Of a stretch of 64,000 nt of DNA, positions 49,974 to 59,451 are shown piece by piece (the first letter of the stretch is position 1; every line of letters begins with the position of its first letter). A model generated the notes under the pieces. It was not told the DNA's origin. It did not search any database and saw nothing but the letters and a program-made list of their open reading frames with translations. Source of the DNA: an uncultured Anaeroplasmataceae bacterium (lineage in GTDB: Bacteria; Bacillota_I; Bacilli_A; Acholeplasmatales; Anaeroplasmataceae); NCBI GenBank assembly GCA_910579215.1, contig CAJTTN010000006.1:57376-121375 (forward strand), read 5' to 3'. The translations under genes and the position numbers were made by a program.

Positions 49974-50564
49974 ATGAAAATACTTTTAACTGGATTTAAG
50001 CCATTTGGTAAAAATAGTAGTAATCCAACATTAAAATTAATAGAAGAATTGAAAAAAAGAAGAAAAGAAAATATAGATACACTTAATCTTGAGGTTGTAT
50101 ATGGATTAGACGGAGAAAAGGCTGTGGAAAGAATAAGAGATACTCAGCCTAATCTTGTTCTTTCCTTTGGCTTGGCTGGTGGACGCGAAGCAGTTTGCTT
50201 AGAAACTCGGGCTGTAAATTCACGAGATTCTCATATGAGAGACAATCAAGGACAAATCTTTACAAATGAAAAGATTAGTGATGGCCCCTTATTTTATGAG
50301 ACAAATTTAAATGTTGAACATTTGCAAAAAAGTATAAATCTGAGAAACTTTATGATTTCTACTTCTGCAGGAACATACGTTTGTAATGATGTTTATTATC
50401 AAGAGCTTGATTACATCTATCAAAATCATTTAAATATTCTTTGTGGGTTTATTCACATTCCATATATTGAATCCAATAATGGAATGCCGTTTCTTGAGTT
50501 TGAGATAGTTTATCAATTGGTTTCTACTATAATAGATTTAATTTTGGAGGAATATGATGTTTAA
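49974..50564 (+). CDS. pcp: Pyroglutamyl-peptidase I
   Basis: 196 residues from the ATG at 49974, with ATTGGTGAT upstream. Cysteine peptidase removing N-terminal pyroglutamate. KILLTGFKPFG is the start signature. Catalytic Glu is in GGREAVCLETRAVN, Cys in STSAGTYVCNDVYY and His in GFIHIPYIE. The Glu region differs from the common ERVAIN form. It overlaps nfo by eight bases. Confidence 0.93.
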   Translation: MKILLTGFKPFGKNSSNPTLKLIEELKKRRKENIDTLNLEVVYGLDGEKAVERIRDTQPNLVLSFGLAGGREAVCLETRAVNSRDSHMRDNQGQIFTNEKISDGPLFYETNLNVEHLQKSINLRNFMISTSAGTYVCNDVYYQELDYIYQNHLNILCGFIHIPYIESNNGMPFLEFEIVYQLVSTIIDLILEEYDV

Positions 50565-51390
50565 AATAGGATGTCACTTATCTATAGCGAATGGATTTTT
50601 AAAAGCTGGGAAAAATATAATGGAGTTGGGTGGAAATACATTTCAGTATTTTTCTAGAAACCCTCAAGGAGGCAGAGCTAGACCATGGGATCAAAAGGAT
50701 TTTGAGGGCTTTATGCAATATGCTTCTTTTGTGGGGATAGAGGGGTTACTTTGTCATGCACCATATACCTTAAATGCCTGTTCTGCAAATCCACAAACGC
50801 GTGAATTTGCTAGAATGGTTTTTAAATCGGATTTGGAAATGTTAGAACATTTTCCTAATGCTTTATATAATTTTCATCCTGGCAGTCATACAGGACAAGG
50901 TGTTGAGATTGGGATTAAGCAAATTGTAGAAATTTTAAATGAGGTTATTACTCCCGATATGTCTACTACCATTCTTTTAGAGACTATGTCAGGAAAGGGA
51001 AGTGAAGTGGGTAGAAGCTTTGAAGAGCTTGCAGAAATTATTTCTTGTGTAGAGCATAAGGAAAAGCTAGGTGTTTGTTTAGATACCTGTCATGTTTATT
51101 CGGCAGGCTATGATATTGTAAATCATTTGGATGATGTTTTAGAGGAGTTTGATTCTATCGTTGGGCTTGAAAAATTAAAGGCAATTCATTTGAATGATTC
51201 TATGATGCCCTTTGCATCGAATAAAGACAGACATGCAAAGATAGGTGAGGGCACAATTGGATTAGATGCAATCGTTAGAATCATAAATCATCCCAAATTA
51301 AAGGATTTACCTTTTTATCTAGAGACTCCGAATGAGGATGAGGGCTATAAAAAGGAAATTACATTATTGAAAAATTGTCGAACCTATTAA
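50557..51390 (+). CDS. nfo: Endonuclease IV
   Basis: 277 residues from the ATG at 50557 (MFKIGCHLSIANG), chosen over the ATG three bases earlier by spacing to ttggagg. AP endonuclease of base-excision repair, TIM barrel with three zinc ions. Metal ligands lie in YNFHPGSHTG, LLETMSGKGSEVG, CLDTCHVYSAGYD, AIHLNDSMMPFASNKDRHAKIGEG and FYLETPNEDEG. Confidence 0.97.
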   Translation: MFKIGCHLSIANGFLKAGKNIMELGGNTFQYFSRNPQGGRARPWDQKDFEGFMQYASFVGIEGLLCHAPYTLNACSANPQTREFARMVFKSDLEMLEHFPNALYNFHPGSHTGQGVEIGIKQIVEILNEVITPDMSTTILLETMSGKGSEVGRSFEELAEIISCVEHKEKLGVCLDTCHVYSAGYDIVNHLDDVLEEFDSIVGLEKLKAIHLNDSMMPFASNKDRHAKIGEGTIGLDAIVRIINHPKLKDLPFYLETPNEDEGYKKEITLLKNCRTY

Positions 51391-51469
51391 TTTTTGTGCA
51401 AATTTTTCCTTTTATTCTTTGGCATTTTTAACTATAATAATACTATATGAGAAAAGGAGGAGTTAGCCT

Positions 51470-53218
51470 ATGTTTAAATTTATTAAGAGCCTATGGTGGT
51501 TTATCTCTAAAAACTGGTATCATTATATTGCGATTTTAATTGTAGGGTTACTCCTACCAATTTTAAATCTTGCTCCAGCAGCAATAGTAAAACTATTAAT
51601 TGATGCAGTAGGTAAAGAGGATAATATCACAATGGCTTTTTTATTATGGTATATTATTCTTCCATATGCAGTAACGATGCTATTGATTTATGTAGTTGCA
51701 ACGACAAAGAGACTATTACAAAATCGCCTAAAGATTAAATTATATTATGCTTTACAGGTTCGCTATATGGAAAACATTTTAGTTCAGGATGCAACCTTTT
51801 TTGAACGATTCCAATCTGGAGACCTATTAACGAGAGCCTTAGGAGATGTTAAAAGTGTCAATTTTAGTGGAGGAAACCGTTTATTAAATATCATTTTGGA
51901 ATTTTTGACTGTTATAGTAACTCTAGTTGCCATGATTTGGATTGATCCTGTTTTGGCTGTATTATGCTTTATTCCTTTAAGTTTTATTTTTATAGCCAAT
52001 CTGATATTAAAGAGAAAAGTAAAAAGAAATTGGCAATTGGTAAGAGAAAAATCCTCTTTAATGGGAAATGTTATTTTAGAAAGTATAACAAATGTTCGGA
52101 CAATCCGTGCTTTTTCTAAAGAAGAAGAAAATTATCAAAAGAATTTAAAGTTTTCTAAAGATACCTATGATGTGGAAAAGGCAAATTTAAAGATAAATGT
52201 AATATTTCAGCCTATGTTTCAGTCAATTGTTGCTGTTGCGACGATCATTGCCTATGGTTTAGGTGCTTATTTTTGTTATTTAGAAAAGATAGAAATACCT
52301 GAGCTTGCTCAATTTATATTATATTTAAATCTTTTCCAAGCTCCGCTAACGAATATTGGCAATATGATCAATAATTTTTATCAATCCTTGATTTCTGCTG
52401 ATCGTATTAACGAAATCTATGATTCAAAGAGTAGCGTTATAGATAAAAGTGATGAGGAAGTGGAAGAAATTAAAACCATTGAATTTAAAGATTTTTCTTT
52501 CCGATATATGGGAGATAATGATGATGTGCTAAAGCATATTAATCTTACAATTAAGGAAGGTCAAACTTTAGGTATTGTGGGAAAAACAGGAAGTGGCAAA
52601 TCCACCTTAGTACGTCAGCTTGTTAGACAGCTTCCGATTGAAGAAGGTAAATTATTTATAAATGGAGAAGAGATTGAGTCCTATGATCAGCAAGATGTTC
52701 GTAAGCATATTGGATATGTTCCGCAGGAGCATATGCTATTTTCTCGTTCTGTATTAAAAAATGTGTTGATTGGAGATTCAACTGCCTCCTTAGAGGAAGT
52801 CAATGAGGCTGTTCTTATGGCAGATTTTGAAAAAGATATTGCTGAGCTTTCAAATGGATTTGAAACAGTTGTGGGAGAATATGGAGTTACCCTATCTGGA
52901 GGGCAGAAACAAAGACTTGCCATTGCGAGAGCTTTTCTTAAAAATGCAGATGTATTAATTCTAGATGATTCCTTGTCTGCAGTAGATGGTAAAACAGAAT
53001 CTAATATTATACATTCCTTACGTAAGTTTAGATCAAAGCGTACGAATATCATAGTAGCGCATCGTCTATCTGCGGTAATGAATGCGAATCTAATTATTGT
53101 ATTAGATCAAGGAAAGATAGTTGAACAGGGTACACATGAGGAGCTTATGCAAAACAAGGGTTGGTACTATGAGCAATTCTTAGCACAACAGATGGAAGAG
53201 GGTGAAGACCATGAGTAA
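51470..53218 (+). CDS. ABC exporter half-transporter, subunit with degenerate Walker B
   Basis: 582 residues: a six-helix membrane domain (about 15-320) and an ATPase domain (about 340-575). Walker A GKTGSGKS, canonical signature LSGGQKQR, Walker B LILDDSLSAVDG, where the catalytic Glu is Asp. The downstream gene has the complementary defect, so the two form a heterodimer of the BmrCD/TM287-288 type with one working site. Substrate unknown (drug, lipid or peptide). Confidence 0.94.
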   Translation: MFKFIKSLWWFISKNWYHYIAILIVGLLLPILNLAPAAIVKLLIDAVGKEDNITMAFLLWYIILPYAVTMLLIYVVATTKRLLQNRLKIKLYYALQVRYMENILVQDATFFERFQSGDLLTRALGDVKSVNFSGGNRLLNIILEFLTVIVTLVAMIWIDPVLAVLCFIPLSFIFIANLILKRKVKRNWQLVREKSSLMGNVILESITNVRTIRAFSKEEENYQKNLKFSKDTYDVEKANLKINVIFQPMFQSIVAVATIIAYGLGAYFCYLEKIEIPELAQFILYLNLFQAPLTNIGNMINNFYQSLISADRINEIYDSKSSVIDKSDEEVEEIKTIEFKDFSFRYMGDNDDVLKHINLTIKEGQTLGIVGKTGSGKSTLVRQLVRQLPIEEGKLFINGEEIESYDQQDVRKHIGYVPQEHMLFSRSVLKNVLIGDSTASLEEVNEAVLMADFEKDIAELSNGFETVVGEYGVTLSGGQKQRLAIARAFLKNADVLILDDSLSAVDGKTESNIIHSLRKFRSKRTNIIVAHRLSAVMNANLIIVLDQGKIVEQGTHEELMQNKGWYYEQFLAQQMEEGEDHE

Positions 53219-54977
53219 ATCTAATAAAAGTTACTCTAAAACTACATTATTTAAAAAGACATTGCCTTATATCAAAAGAGAAAAATGGGTAGTCTTGTTA
53301 AGCTTACTCCTATCCATAGGAGTTGCTGTATTGACGACAATATCACCCTTGCTTACAAAACGAATTATTGATGAATTCATTCCAAATAATAATTTTGATG
53401 GTATATTAAAATATTTAATTCTTTATTTTGTGCTGATTATCATTGTTGTCATCATGCGTTATTTTGGACAATATTTTCAGACGCTTACAGGAATGCATAT
53501 TGAGCGACGTTTAAGAGAAGAGGCAATTCGTAAAATAGATTATCTACCAGTAGATTACTTTGCTTTAGAGCCAGACGGAAAAATTGTTGCTAAGATTACC
53601 TCTGATAGTAATGGAGTAAGAACCTTTTATATGACGATGTTTTCTATAGTAAACTCTTTATTAAATATAGCTATCGTCTATGTGGGCTTGATTATATTAG
53701 AACCAATTCTAGGCTTAATTATACTTGCAGTTGTTCCAATCATACTCATTTGGATTACAGTATATCGGAAAAAGGTTCATGGATATTATTTAGATTTGCG
53801 AGAAACAGGATCAAGAATTACAGGTAAATTGAATGAATTGATAAGTGGTGCCTTAATTATTCAGGATTTTAATCAAGAAGAAAATATGCTAAATGAATAT
53901 AAGGAGCTTGTGAATCGTTATAATTATAATGATAAGAAAGCTAATACAATAAATATATATTTTGGTTGGGAGCTATTGGTTGTTGTTAGAAGGCTTGCAG
54001 AGACAGGAATCTTATTTTTCTTAGGATTTCAAGCTACGCAAATAGGTGGTATTGTTGTTACTGCTGGTTTAATTACGACTTTTATAGATTATATAAGCAG
54101 AATGATTAATCCAATCAATGCAATTTTTAACAATTTAAATGAATTAGAGGATTCCTTAGTTGCTGCAAATCGCGTTTATATGTTTATGGATGAGGCTAAT
54201 GATACAAGAATTTTAGATGGTAAAGAGGCTCCAGAGACTATAGAGGGAGCTGTAGAATTTAAAAATATTAAGTTTGCATATATAGAGAATAATTATGTTT
54301 TAAAGGATTTATCCTTGAAGGTAGAAGCAGGGAAAAAGATAGGAATTGTTGGACATACAGGGAGTGGAAAATCCTCCTTAATGAATTTATTATTAGGCTA
54401 TAATGATTATCAAGAAGGAAGTCTTTTAGTAGATGGAGTTGATATTAAGGAATATAATAAAGCCTCATATCGGAAGAATCTAGGTATTGTTTTACAAACG
54501 CCAGCATTATTTGCAGGTACTATTCGTTCAAATGTAACTATGGAAAGAGATTGCTATACGGATGAGGAAATAGCTAAGGTTCTTGAAGAGGTTGGAGCTG
54601 GATATATGCTGCAAAAAAATGAATTAGGCTTAGACACGCCAATTTCATTTAAAGGAGATAACCTATCCTTAGGAGAAAAACAACTATTGTCTTTTGCAAG
54701 AATTCTCCTTAGAAAACCTAAAATTTTAGTATTGGATGAAGCGACAGCTAATATTGATAGTGAAACAGAAATAAGGATTAAACATGCTATGGATGTTGTT
54801 GCCAAAGGAAGAACAACATTTATAATCGCACATAGATTATCAACAATTAAGGATGCTGATGAAATAGTTGTTCTAGATCATGGCATTATCGCAGGACAGG
54901 GTAGTCATAGTTCATTATATCAAGAATGTCCTATTTATAAGGATATGTATGATTCACAATTTGAACAAAAATCATAA
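53211..54977 (+). CDS. ABC exporter half-transporter, subunit with degenerate signature motif
   Basis: 588 residues from the ATG at 53211 (gagggtg upstream), overlapping its partner by eight bases. Membrane domain about 30-320, ATPase domain about 350-580. Walker A GHTGSGKS, a non-standard signature LSLGEKQL in place of LSGGQ, and a canonical Walker B LVLDEATANIDS with catalytic Glu. See the partner gene. Confidence 0.94.
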   Translation: MSKSNKSYSKTTLFKKTLPYIKREKWVVLLSLLLSIGVAVLTTISPLLTKRIIDEFIPNNNFDGILKYLILYFVLIIIVVIMRYFGQYFQTLTGMHIERRLREEAIRKIDYLPVDYFALEPDGKIVAKITSDSNGVRTFYMTMFSIVNSLLNIAIVYVGLIILEPILGLIILAVVPIILIWITVYRKKVHGYYLDLRETGSRITGKLNELISGALIIQDFNQEENMLNEYKELVNRYNYNDKKANTINIYFGWELLVVVRRLAETGILFFLGFQATQIGGIVVTAGLITTFIDYISRMINPINAIFNNLNELEDSLVAANRVYMFMDEANDTRILDGKEAPETIEGAVEFKNIKFAYIENNYVLKDLSLKVEAGKKIGIVGHTGSGKSSLMNLLLGYNDYQEGSLLVDGVDIKEYNKASYRKNLGIVLQTPALFAGTIRSNVTMERDCYTDEEIAKVLEEVGAGYMLQKNELGLDTPISFKGDNLSLGEKQLLSFARILLRKPKILVLDEATANIDSETEIRIKHAMDVVAKGRTTFIIAHRLSTIKDADEIVVLDHGIIAGQGSHSSLYQECPIYKDMYDSQFEQKS

Positions 54978-54991
54978 TATGATTGATTAGT

Positions 54992-55026
54992 AAAAAGCTT
55001 ATTAACTATTTGTTAGTAAGCTTTTT
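54992..55026 (+). terminator. Terminator of the ABC exporter pair
   Basis: aaaaagcttattaac pairs with gttagtaagcttttt (one G-T pair) around a 5-base loop. The T-run is short and part of the stem. Confidence 0.7.
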
Positions 55027-55085
55027 AAAATTCTATTTTAAAAAAATAATGTCGATATTTGTAATTTTTTCGGATAAATAAAATG

Positions 55086-55114
55086 TTGAATATTACTATA
55101 ATTTCATATAAAAT
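55086..55114 (+). promoter_or_regulatory. Candidate serpin promoter
   Basis: TTGAAT (55086-55091), 17-base spacer, TAAAAT (55109-55114). The same box pair with the same spacing precedes aroF. Confidence 0.6.
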
Positions 55115-55152
55115 CATAGTAAAGGAATATTTATTTTAAGGAGGGCAGTACA

Positions 55153-56391
55153 ATGAAAAGAATTTGTTTGATATTTGTGTGTTTGTTATTTTTAGTATCT
55201 TGTCAAAGTTCTCAAAATAAGGATAATAGAACAAATAGTAATTATGGATCAGAAAGTAATGAAAAGGAAATTTTAACAAAACTTAATCAATTTTCGTTTC
55301 AAGCATCAGAAAAATATTTTAACGAAGTTAAAGAGGATAATGATGCATTTTCTCCATTATCATTTTATTTTAATTTGGCAATGATAAACTCAATGGCAAA
55401 AAATATAGTTTCAAAAGAAATTGCAGATGTTCTCTCCATGAGTCAAAATGATATTGAAATAATTGCTGAGAAATTTAAGAATAATAAACTGTTTTATGGA
55501 GATGAAATAAAAGAGTCAAATGAAGGAAAATTAGAAGCAATTGAAGAGGGATTTTTTGGGTTAGATAATAGTTTTTGGATAAATGAAAATCAGTCTATTA
55601 ATAACAAGATATTACCAAAATTAATCAATACATTTAATGCTAATGTTTATAAAATAGATTTTTCTAATCAAAAATTTTTAGAAGATTATACTCGAAATTT
55701 TATGAAAAACGATAAAATTATTCTTCCAAAATTTGATGTGTCCTCTATTTTTACAATTATGAATTTGCTAAGTTTAAAGGATGTATGGTCTTTCGGTGAC
55801 TTAAAGGAAAGTACAGAAGATTATCAATTCAATACGATTTCTTCAAAAATGCTATTAGGAAATTATGAAGATGGTAAAATATATGAAGAAGATGATTTTA
55901 AATCTTTCTATATTAATACTAAAAATGGATATATATTAACATTTATTCTTCCAAAAAATAATACGTCTTTGCAAGATGTAATGTCTAAAAAGACTATAGA
56001 AAAAGTAATTAACATCAACTATACTATGTCTAATGAAAAAACAAGTTATAAAACAAGATGTATTTTCCCTAAGTTTACTATTTCTAATTCTAAGTCTTTA
56101 AAAAAATTATGTCAAAACCTTGGAATAAAAGAAATGTTTCTTCCTTCTACAGATTTTTTAATTTTTAATGAAAATAGTAGCTTTGTCCATGATGTAATAC
56201 AAAATATTTATATTGAGGTTAATAAAAATGGTATTGACGCAGGTGCTATAACTTATACTTCATTTTTTGGGAATAATTCACAACAAACAGAGTATTTTGA
56301 TTTTGTTGTAGATCGTTCCTTTGGTTTTGTTATAACGGATGTTAAGGCTAATAATTTACTTTTTTCTGGCATAGTCCAAAATATAATTTGA
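55153..56391 (+). CDS. Lipoprotein serpin (serine protease inhibitor family)
   Basis: 412 residues. A lipoprotein signal ends at FLVSC (Cys17), so the protein should be anchored outside the cell. A serpin fold is shown by FSPLSFYFNLAMINSMAKN near residue 67, by IFPKFTIS and by LKKLCQNLGIKEMF. Also seen are the hinge EVNKNGIDAGAITYTS (residues 355-370) and, after the loop, DFVVDRSFGFVITD and LLFSGIVQNI. The hinge has the Gly-acid-Ala-small residue pattern of inhibitory serpins, with bulky Ile and Tyr at two places. The P1 residue cannot be assigned with confidence. Serpins are rare in bacteria and in gut species can inhibit host proteases; this role here is inference. Confidence 0.85.
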   Translation: MKRICLIFVCLLFLVSCQSSQNKDNRTNSNYGSESNEKEILTKLNQFSFQASEKYFNEVKEDNDAFSPLSFYFNLAMINSMAKNIVSKEIADVLSMSQNDIEIIAEKFKNNKLFYGDEIKESNEGKLEAIEEGFFGLDNSFWINENQSINNKILPKLINTFNANVYKIDFSNQKFLEDYTRNFMKNDKIILPKFDVSSIFTIMNLLSLKDVWSFGDLKESTEDYQFNTISSKMLLGNYEDGKIYEEDDFKSFYINTKNGYILTFILPKNNTSLQDVMSKKTIEKVININYTMSNEKTSYKTRCIFPKFTISNSKSLKKLCQNLGIKEMFLPSTDFLIFNENSSFVHDVIQNIYIEVNKNGIDAGAITYTSFFGNNSQQTEYFDFVVDRSFGFVITDVKANNLLFSGIVQNII

Positions 56392-56485
56392 TAGATTAAA
56401 TTTCTAAAAAATCTGTTCTTTTGTTTGTTCAACAATGAAAGCTTGGACTAGTGAAAAAGCAAGGTTAAAGAACTGTATGATAATT

Positions 56486-56520
56486 GGGCATTTCTTTTGA
56501 AGTGCCCTTTTCCTTTTTTT
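56486..56520 (+). terminator. Terminator after the serpin gene
   Basis: gggcatttc/gaagtgccc with loop tttt, then ttttccttttttt. Confidence 0.8.
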
Positions 56521-56527
56521 GCTTTTC

Positions 56528-56556
56528 TTGAATATACCTTTATTTTGTGATAAAAT
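56528..56556 (+). promoter_or_regulatory. Promoter of the aromatic amino acid operon
   Basis: TTGAAT (56528-56533), 17-base spacer, TAAAAT (56551-56556), 32 bases before aroF. The leader is too short for a T-box or peptide attenuator. Confidence 0.65.
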
Positions 56557-56588
56557 GTTAATAATATAGATATAGTGAGGTTTTATGT

Positions 56589-57602
56589 ATGATTATTAAA
56601 ATGAAAGAATCAATTTCTAATAAGGAATATCAAAACATTATAGATTATTTTAAAATGCGTGGACTTGAAATTAAAGATGCAAGTAGTGGAGATGTAAAAG
56701 TTATAGGTATAATTGGAGATACTACTAAAATTATGGATAGTGATGTCTATGCTCTTTCAGGTGTGGAAAATATTACGAGAATACAAGTGCCATATAAAAA
56801 GGCCTCTAAAGCGTTTCATCCTGAGCCTACAGTAATTGATGTGTGTGGTGTAAAAATTGGTGGTAAAAATTTTACAGTAATGGCAGGTCCATGTTCTGTT
56901 GAAAATCATGATCAAATTGTTAGTGTAGCCCAAAGTGTAAAAGAAAGTGGTGCCCACGTTTTAAGAGGTGGTGCTTACAAGCCTAGAACCTCTCCCTATG
57001 CGTTTCAGGGTTTAGAACTAGAAGGGTTAGACTTATTAATGGAAGCACGTGAAGCGACTCATTTACCTATTATTACAGAAATTCAATCGGAGGATATGAT
57101 AGAACGATATGTTAAGGATGTAGATATCATTCAGGTTGGTGCTAGAAATATGCAGAACTTTCATTTATTAAAGGCATTAGGTAAAATTGATAAGCCAATT
57201 TTACTTAAGCGTGGATTATCTGCAACAATAGAGGAATGGTTAATGGCAGCAGAATATATTCTTGCTGGTGGAAATGATAAGGTAATTCTATGTGAGCGCG
57301 GTATTCGTACATTTGAAAAATATACTAGAAATACGTTAGACTTATCTGCAGTTCTTGCAGTAAAGGAATTATCGCATTTGCCTGTAATTGTTGATCCATC
57401 TCATGCAGCAGGAAAATGGTCTATGGTAGAGGATTTATCTAAAGCAGCCTTAGCTGTAGGTGCAGATGGTATTATAGTTGAAGTACATAATAATCCAGAA
57501 TGCGCATTGTGTGACGGAGCTCAAAGCTTAAAGCCAGAGCGCTTTGATCATATGATGAAGCAGTTAAAGCAAATTGCTCCTATTGTGGATAAGAAGCTAT
57601 AA
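56589..57602 (+). CDS. aroF: 3-deoxy-7-phosphoheptulonate synthase (DAHP synthase)
   Basis: 337 residues, first step of the shikimate pathway (PEP plus erythrose 4-phosphate). An N-terminal ferredoxin-like (ACT-related) domain of about 70 residues is present, as in the Thermotoga enzyme, where it gives feedback control by Tyr/Phe. Core motifs: MAGPCSVEN, LRGGAYKPRTSPYAFQG, ILLKRGL, LCERGIRTFE, VDPSHAAGKW and IIVEVHNNPECALCDGAQ. First gene of the operon; its stop overlaps tyrA (TAATG). Confidence 0.97.
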   Translation: MIIKMKESISNKEYQNIIDYFKMRGLEIKDASSGDVKVIGIIGDTTKIMDSDVYALSGVENITRIQVPYKKASKAFHPEPTVIDVCGVKIGGKNFTVMAGPCSVENHDQIVSVAQSVKESGAHVLRGGAYKPRTSPYAFQGLELEGLDLLMEAREATHLPIITEIQSEDMIERYVKDVDIIQVGARNMQNFHLLKALGKIDKPILLKRGLSATIEEWLMAAEYILAGGNDKVILCERGIRTFEKYTRNTLDLSAVLAVKELSHLPVIVDPSHAAGKWSMVEDLSKAALAVGADGIIVEVHNNPECALCDGAQSLKPERFDHMMKQLKQIAPIVDKKL

Positions 57603-58432
57603 TGAAAATTTGTATTGTTGGTCTAGGATTAATTGGAGGTTCTTATGCTATGGGCCTTTCAAAGAAGGGGCATAAGGTTTATGGTATTGATAAGAATATT
57701 CAAGCGATTCAGTTTGCAAAAGATAAGGGTTTTATCTTAGAAGGCTTTAATAAAGAAACTGCGATTATAGAGGAATGTGATTGTATAATTTTAGCAATTT
57801 ATCCTCAGGCTATTCTAGATTTTTTATATAAAAATCAAGCACATTTTAAAGAAAATCAGATAATTACTGATGTTTGTGGTGTCAAGAATTCATTTGTTAG
57901 AAAGGCAACTCTTCTTGCAAGAAAAGCTACCTATTTGTCTCATCATCCTATGGCTGGAAGGGAGAAGTTAGGAATAGAATATGCAGATGATAAAATTTTT
58001 AATGGAGCAAATTTTATTATCACTCCCTTAGAAGAGACTCCACAACAAGCTATGGATGTTTTGAAAGAAATTGCTCAGGATTTAAATTTTGGTAAAATAA
58101 CAACAGTTTCTTTAGATAAGCATGATCAAATGATTGGGTTTACAAGTCAGCTTACCCATGCGATTGCAGTATCTTTAGTTAATAGTGATTATGCAGAAGA
58201 TACGCAACGCTTTATCGGAGATTCCTATCGTGATTTGACAAGAATAGCAATGATTAATGAAGTTTTATGGAGTGAGCTTTTTTTGGAAAATCGAGAGACT
58301 TTATTAAAGCATATTGAAAATTTTGAGTCTGAATTGAATGTATTAAAATTAGCTTTAAAACAAGGAGATCGTGCATTGTTACAGGAGCTTTTCATAAAAT
58401 CAACGAATATAAGAAGGAAGATGGAAAAATGA
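57602..58432 (+). CDS. tyrA: Prephenate dehydrogenase
   Basis: 276 residues. The NAD-binding GLGLIGGSYAMGL lies at the N terminus, SHHPMAGREKLGIEYA in the middle holds catalytic His, and the helical dimer domain has GFTSQLTHAIAVSLVN. It produces 4-hydroxyphenylpyruvate for tyrosine. No ACT domain, so feedback regulation is likely on aroF instead. It overlaps aroB by four bases (ATGA). Confidence 0.94.
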   Translation: MKICIVGLGLIGGSYAMGLSKKGHKVYGIDKNIQAIQFAKDKGFILEGFNKETAIIEECDCIILAIYPQAILDFLYKNQAHFKENQIITDVCGVKNSFVRKATLLARKATYLSHHPMAGREKLGIEYADDKIFNGANFIITPLEETPQQAMDVLKEIAQDLNFGKITTVSLDKHDQMIGFTSQLTHAIAVSLVNSDYAEDTQRFIGDSYRDLTRIAMINEVLWSELFLENRETLLKHIENFESELNVLKLALKQGDRALLQELFIKSTNIRRKMEK

Positions 58433-59439
58433 AATCTCTAAGAATCAATTTACAGGAGGATTCCTATAACATATTTATAGAGGATGATTTGCTTTTGCAT
58501 CTTTCTTTTTATATTAGACAGATTTTTAAAGGTGATAAAATTTATATTATTACAGATGATATTGTAGAAGCACTTTATTTAAAGGTGGTTCAGGAAAGCT
58601 TAAAGGAATTTACTATCCAAACGGTAATTGTACCTCATGGCGAAGGAGCTAAAAGCTTAGATACGTATGCTGAGGTTTGCCAAAAGCTTTTAACGATGGA
58701 TATTAGAAGAAATGAGCTTCTGCTAGCCTTAGGTGGAGGTGTTGTTGGTGATTTAACGGGATTTATTGCTGCGACCTTATTTAGAGGATTACCTTATGTT
58801 AATGTACCAACTACCCTGCTGAGTCAAATGGATTCCTCTATTGGAGGGAAAACTGGAATAGACTTTGCAGGCAGGAAAAATATGATTGGCTGCTTTAAGC
58901 AACCTAAAGTTGTTTTAATAGATCCTAAAGTGCTTAGAACATTACCTAAGCAGGAATGGAATAATGGTATGGGAGAATTAATAAAGCATGCCATAATAGG
59001 AAATCCTACCTTATTTGAGATGCTTTTGCAAAAACCAGAAATTGATGAAATTATGATTTTTGAAAGCCTAAAGGTAAAGCAAAAGGTTGTGGAGAAGGAT
59101 GTATATGATACAGGAGAAAGAATGCTTCTTAACTTTGGGCATACCTTTGGTCATGTGATAGAATTAGAAATGAATTTAAAGCATGGAGAAGCTGTAGCCT
59201 TAGGAATGCTGATGATGCTACGTTTTGGTATTGATAAGGGGATTACAGAAGAAGTATGCTATACAAGAGTAATGGATATTTTACGACTTTATGAGTTACC
59301 ATTCATGGAAGTAGATTATCATAGATATCTTAATGAAATTTTTAAAGACAAGAAGAATCTAGCGGGAAAATTATCCTTAGTCTTGATTAAGAATATTGGA
59401 GAAGCTTTCTTATATGTATTAAACGAAAATGAAGTATAG
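58429..59439 (+). CDS. aroB: 3-dehydroquinate synthase
   Basis: 336 residues. The NAD-binding ALGGGVVGDLTGFIAATLFRG, then PTTLLSQMDSSIGGKTGID, the metal-binding His residues in NFGHTFGHVIE and the Glu of MGELIKHA are clear. Cyclises DAHP in the second pathway step. Confidence 0.97.
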   Translation: MKSLRINLQEDSYNIFIEDDLLLHLSFYIRQIFKGDKIYIITDDIVEALYLKVVQESLKEFTIQTVIVPHGEGAKSLDTYAEVCQKLLTMDIRRNELLLALGGGVVGDLTGFIAATLFRGLPYVNVPTTLLSQMDSSIGGKTGIDFAGRKNMIGCFKQPKVVLIDPKVLRTLPKQEWNNGMGELIKHAIIGNPTLFEMLLQKPEIDEIMIFESLKVKQKVVEKDVYDTGERMLLNFGHTFGHVIELEMNLKHGEAVALGMLMMLRFGIDKGITEEVCYTRVMDILRLYELPFMEVDYHRYLNEIFKDKKNLAGKLSLVLIKNIGEAFLYVLNENEV

Positions 59440-59451
59440 GAGATATGAAGT

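Noticed and set aside
56392..56588. T-box or attenuator controlling the aromatic operon
   Set aside because: The only strong hairpin is the serpin terminator; the promoter lies after it and the leader is too short, without T-box consensus.
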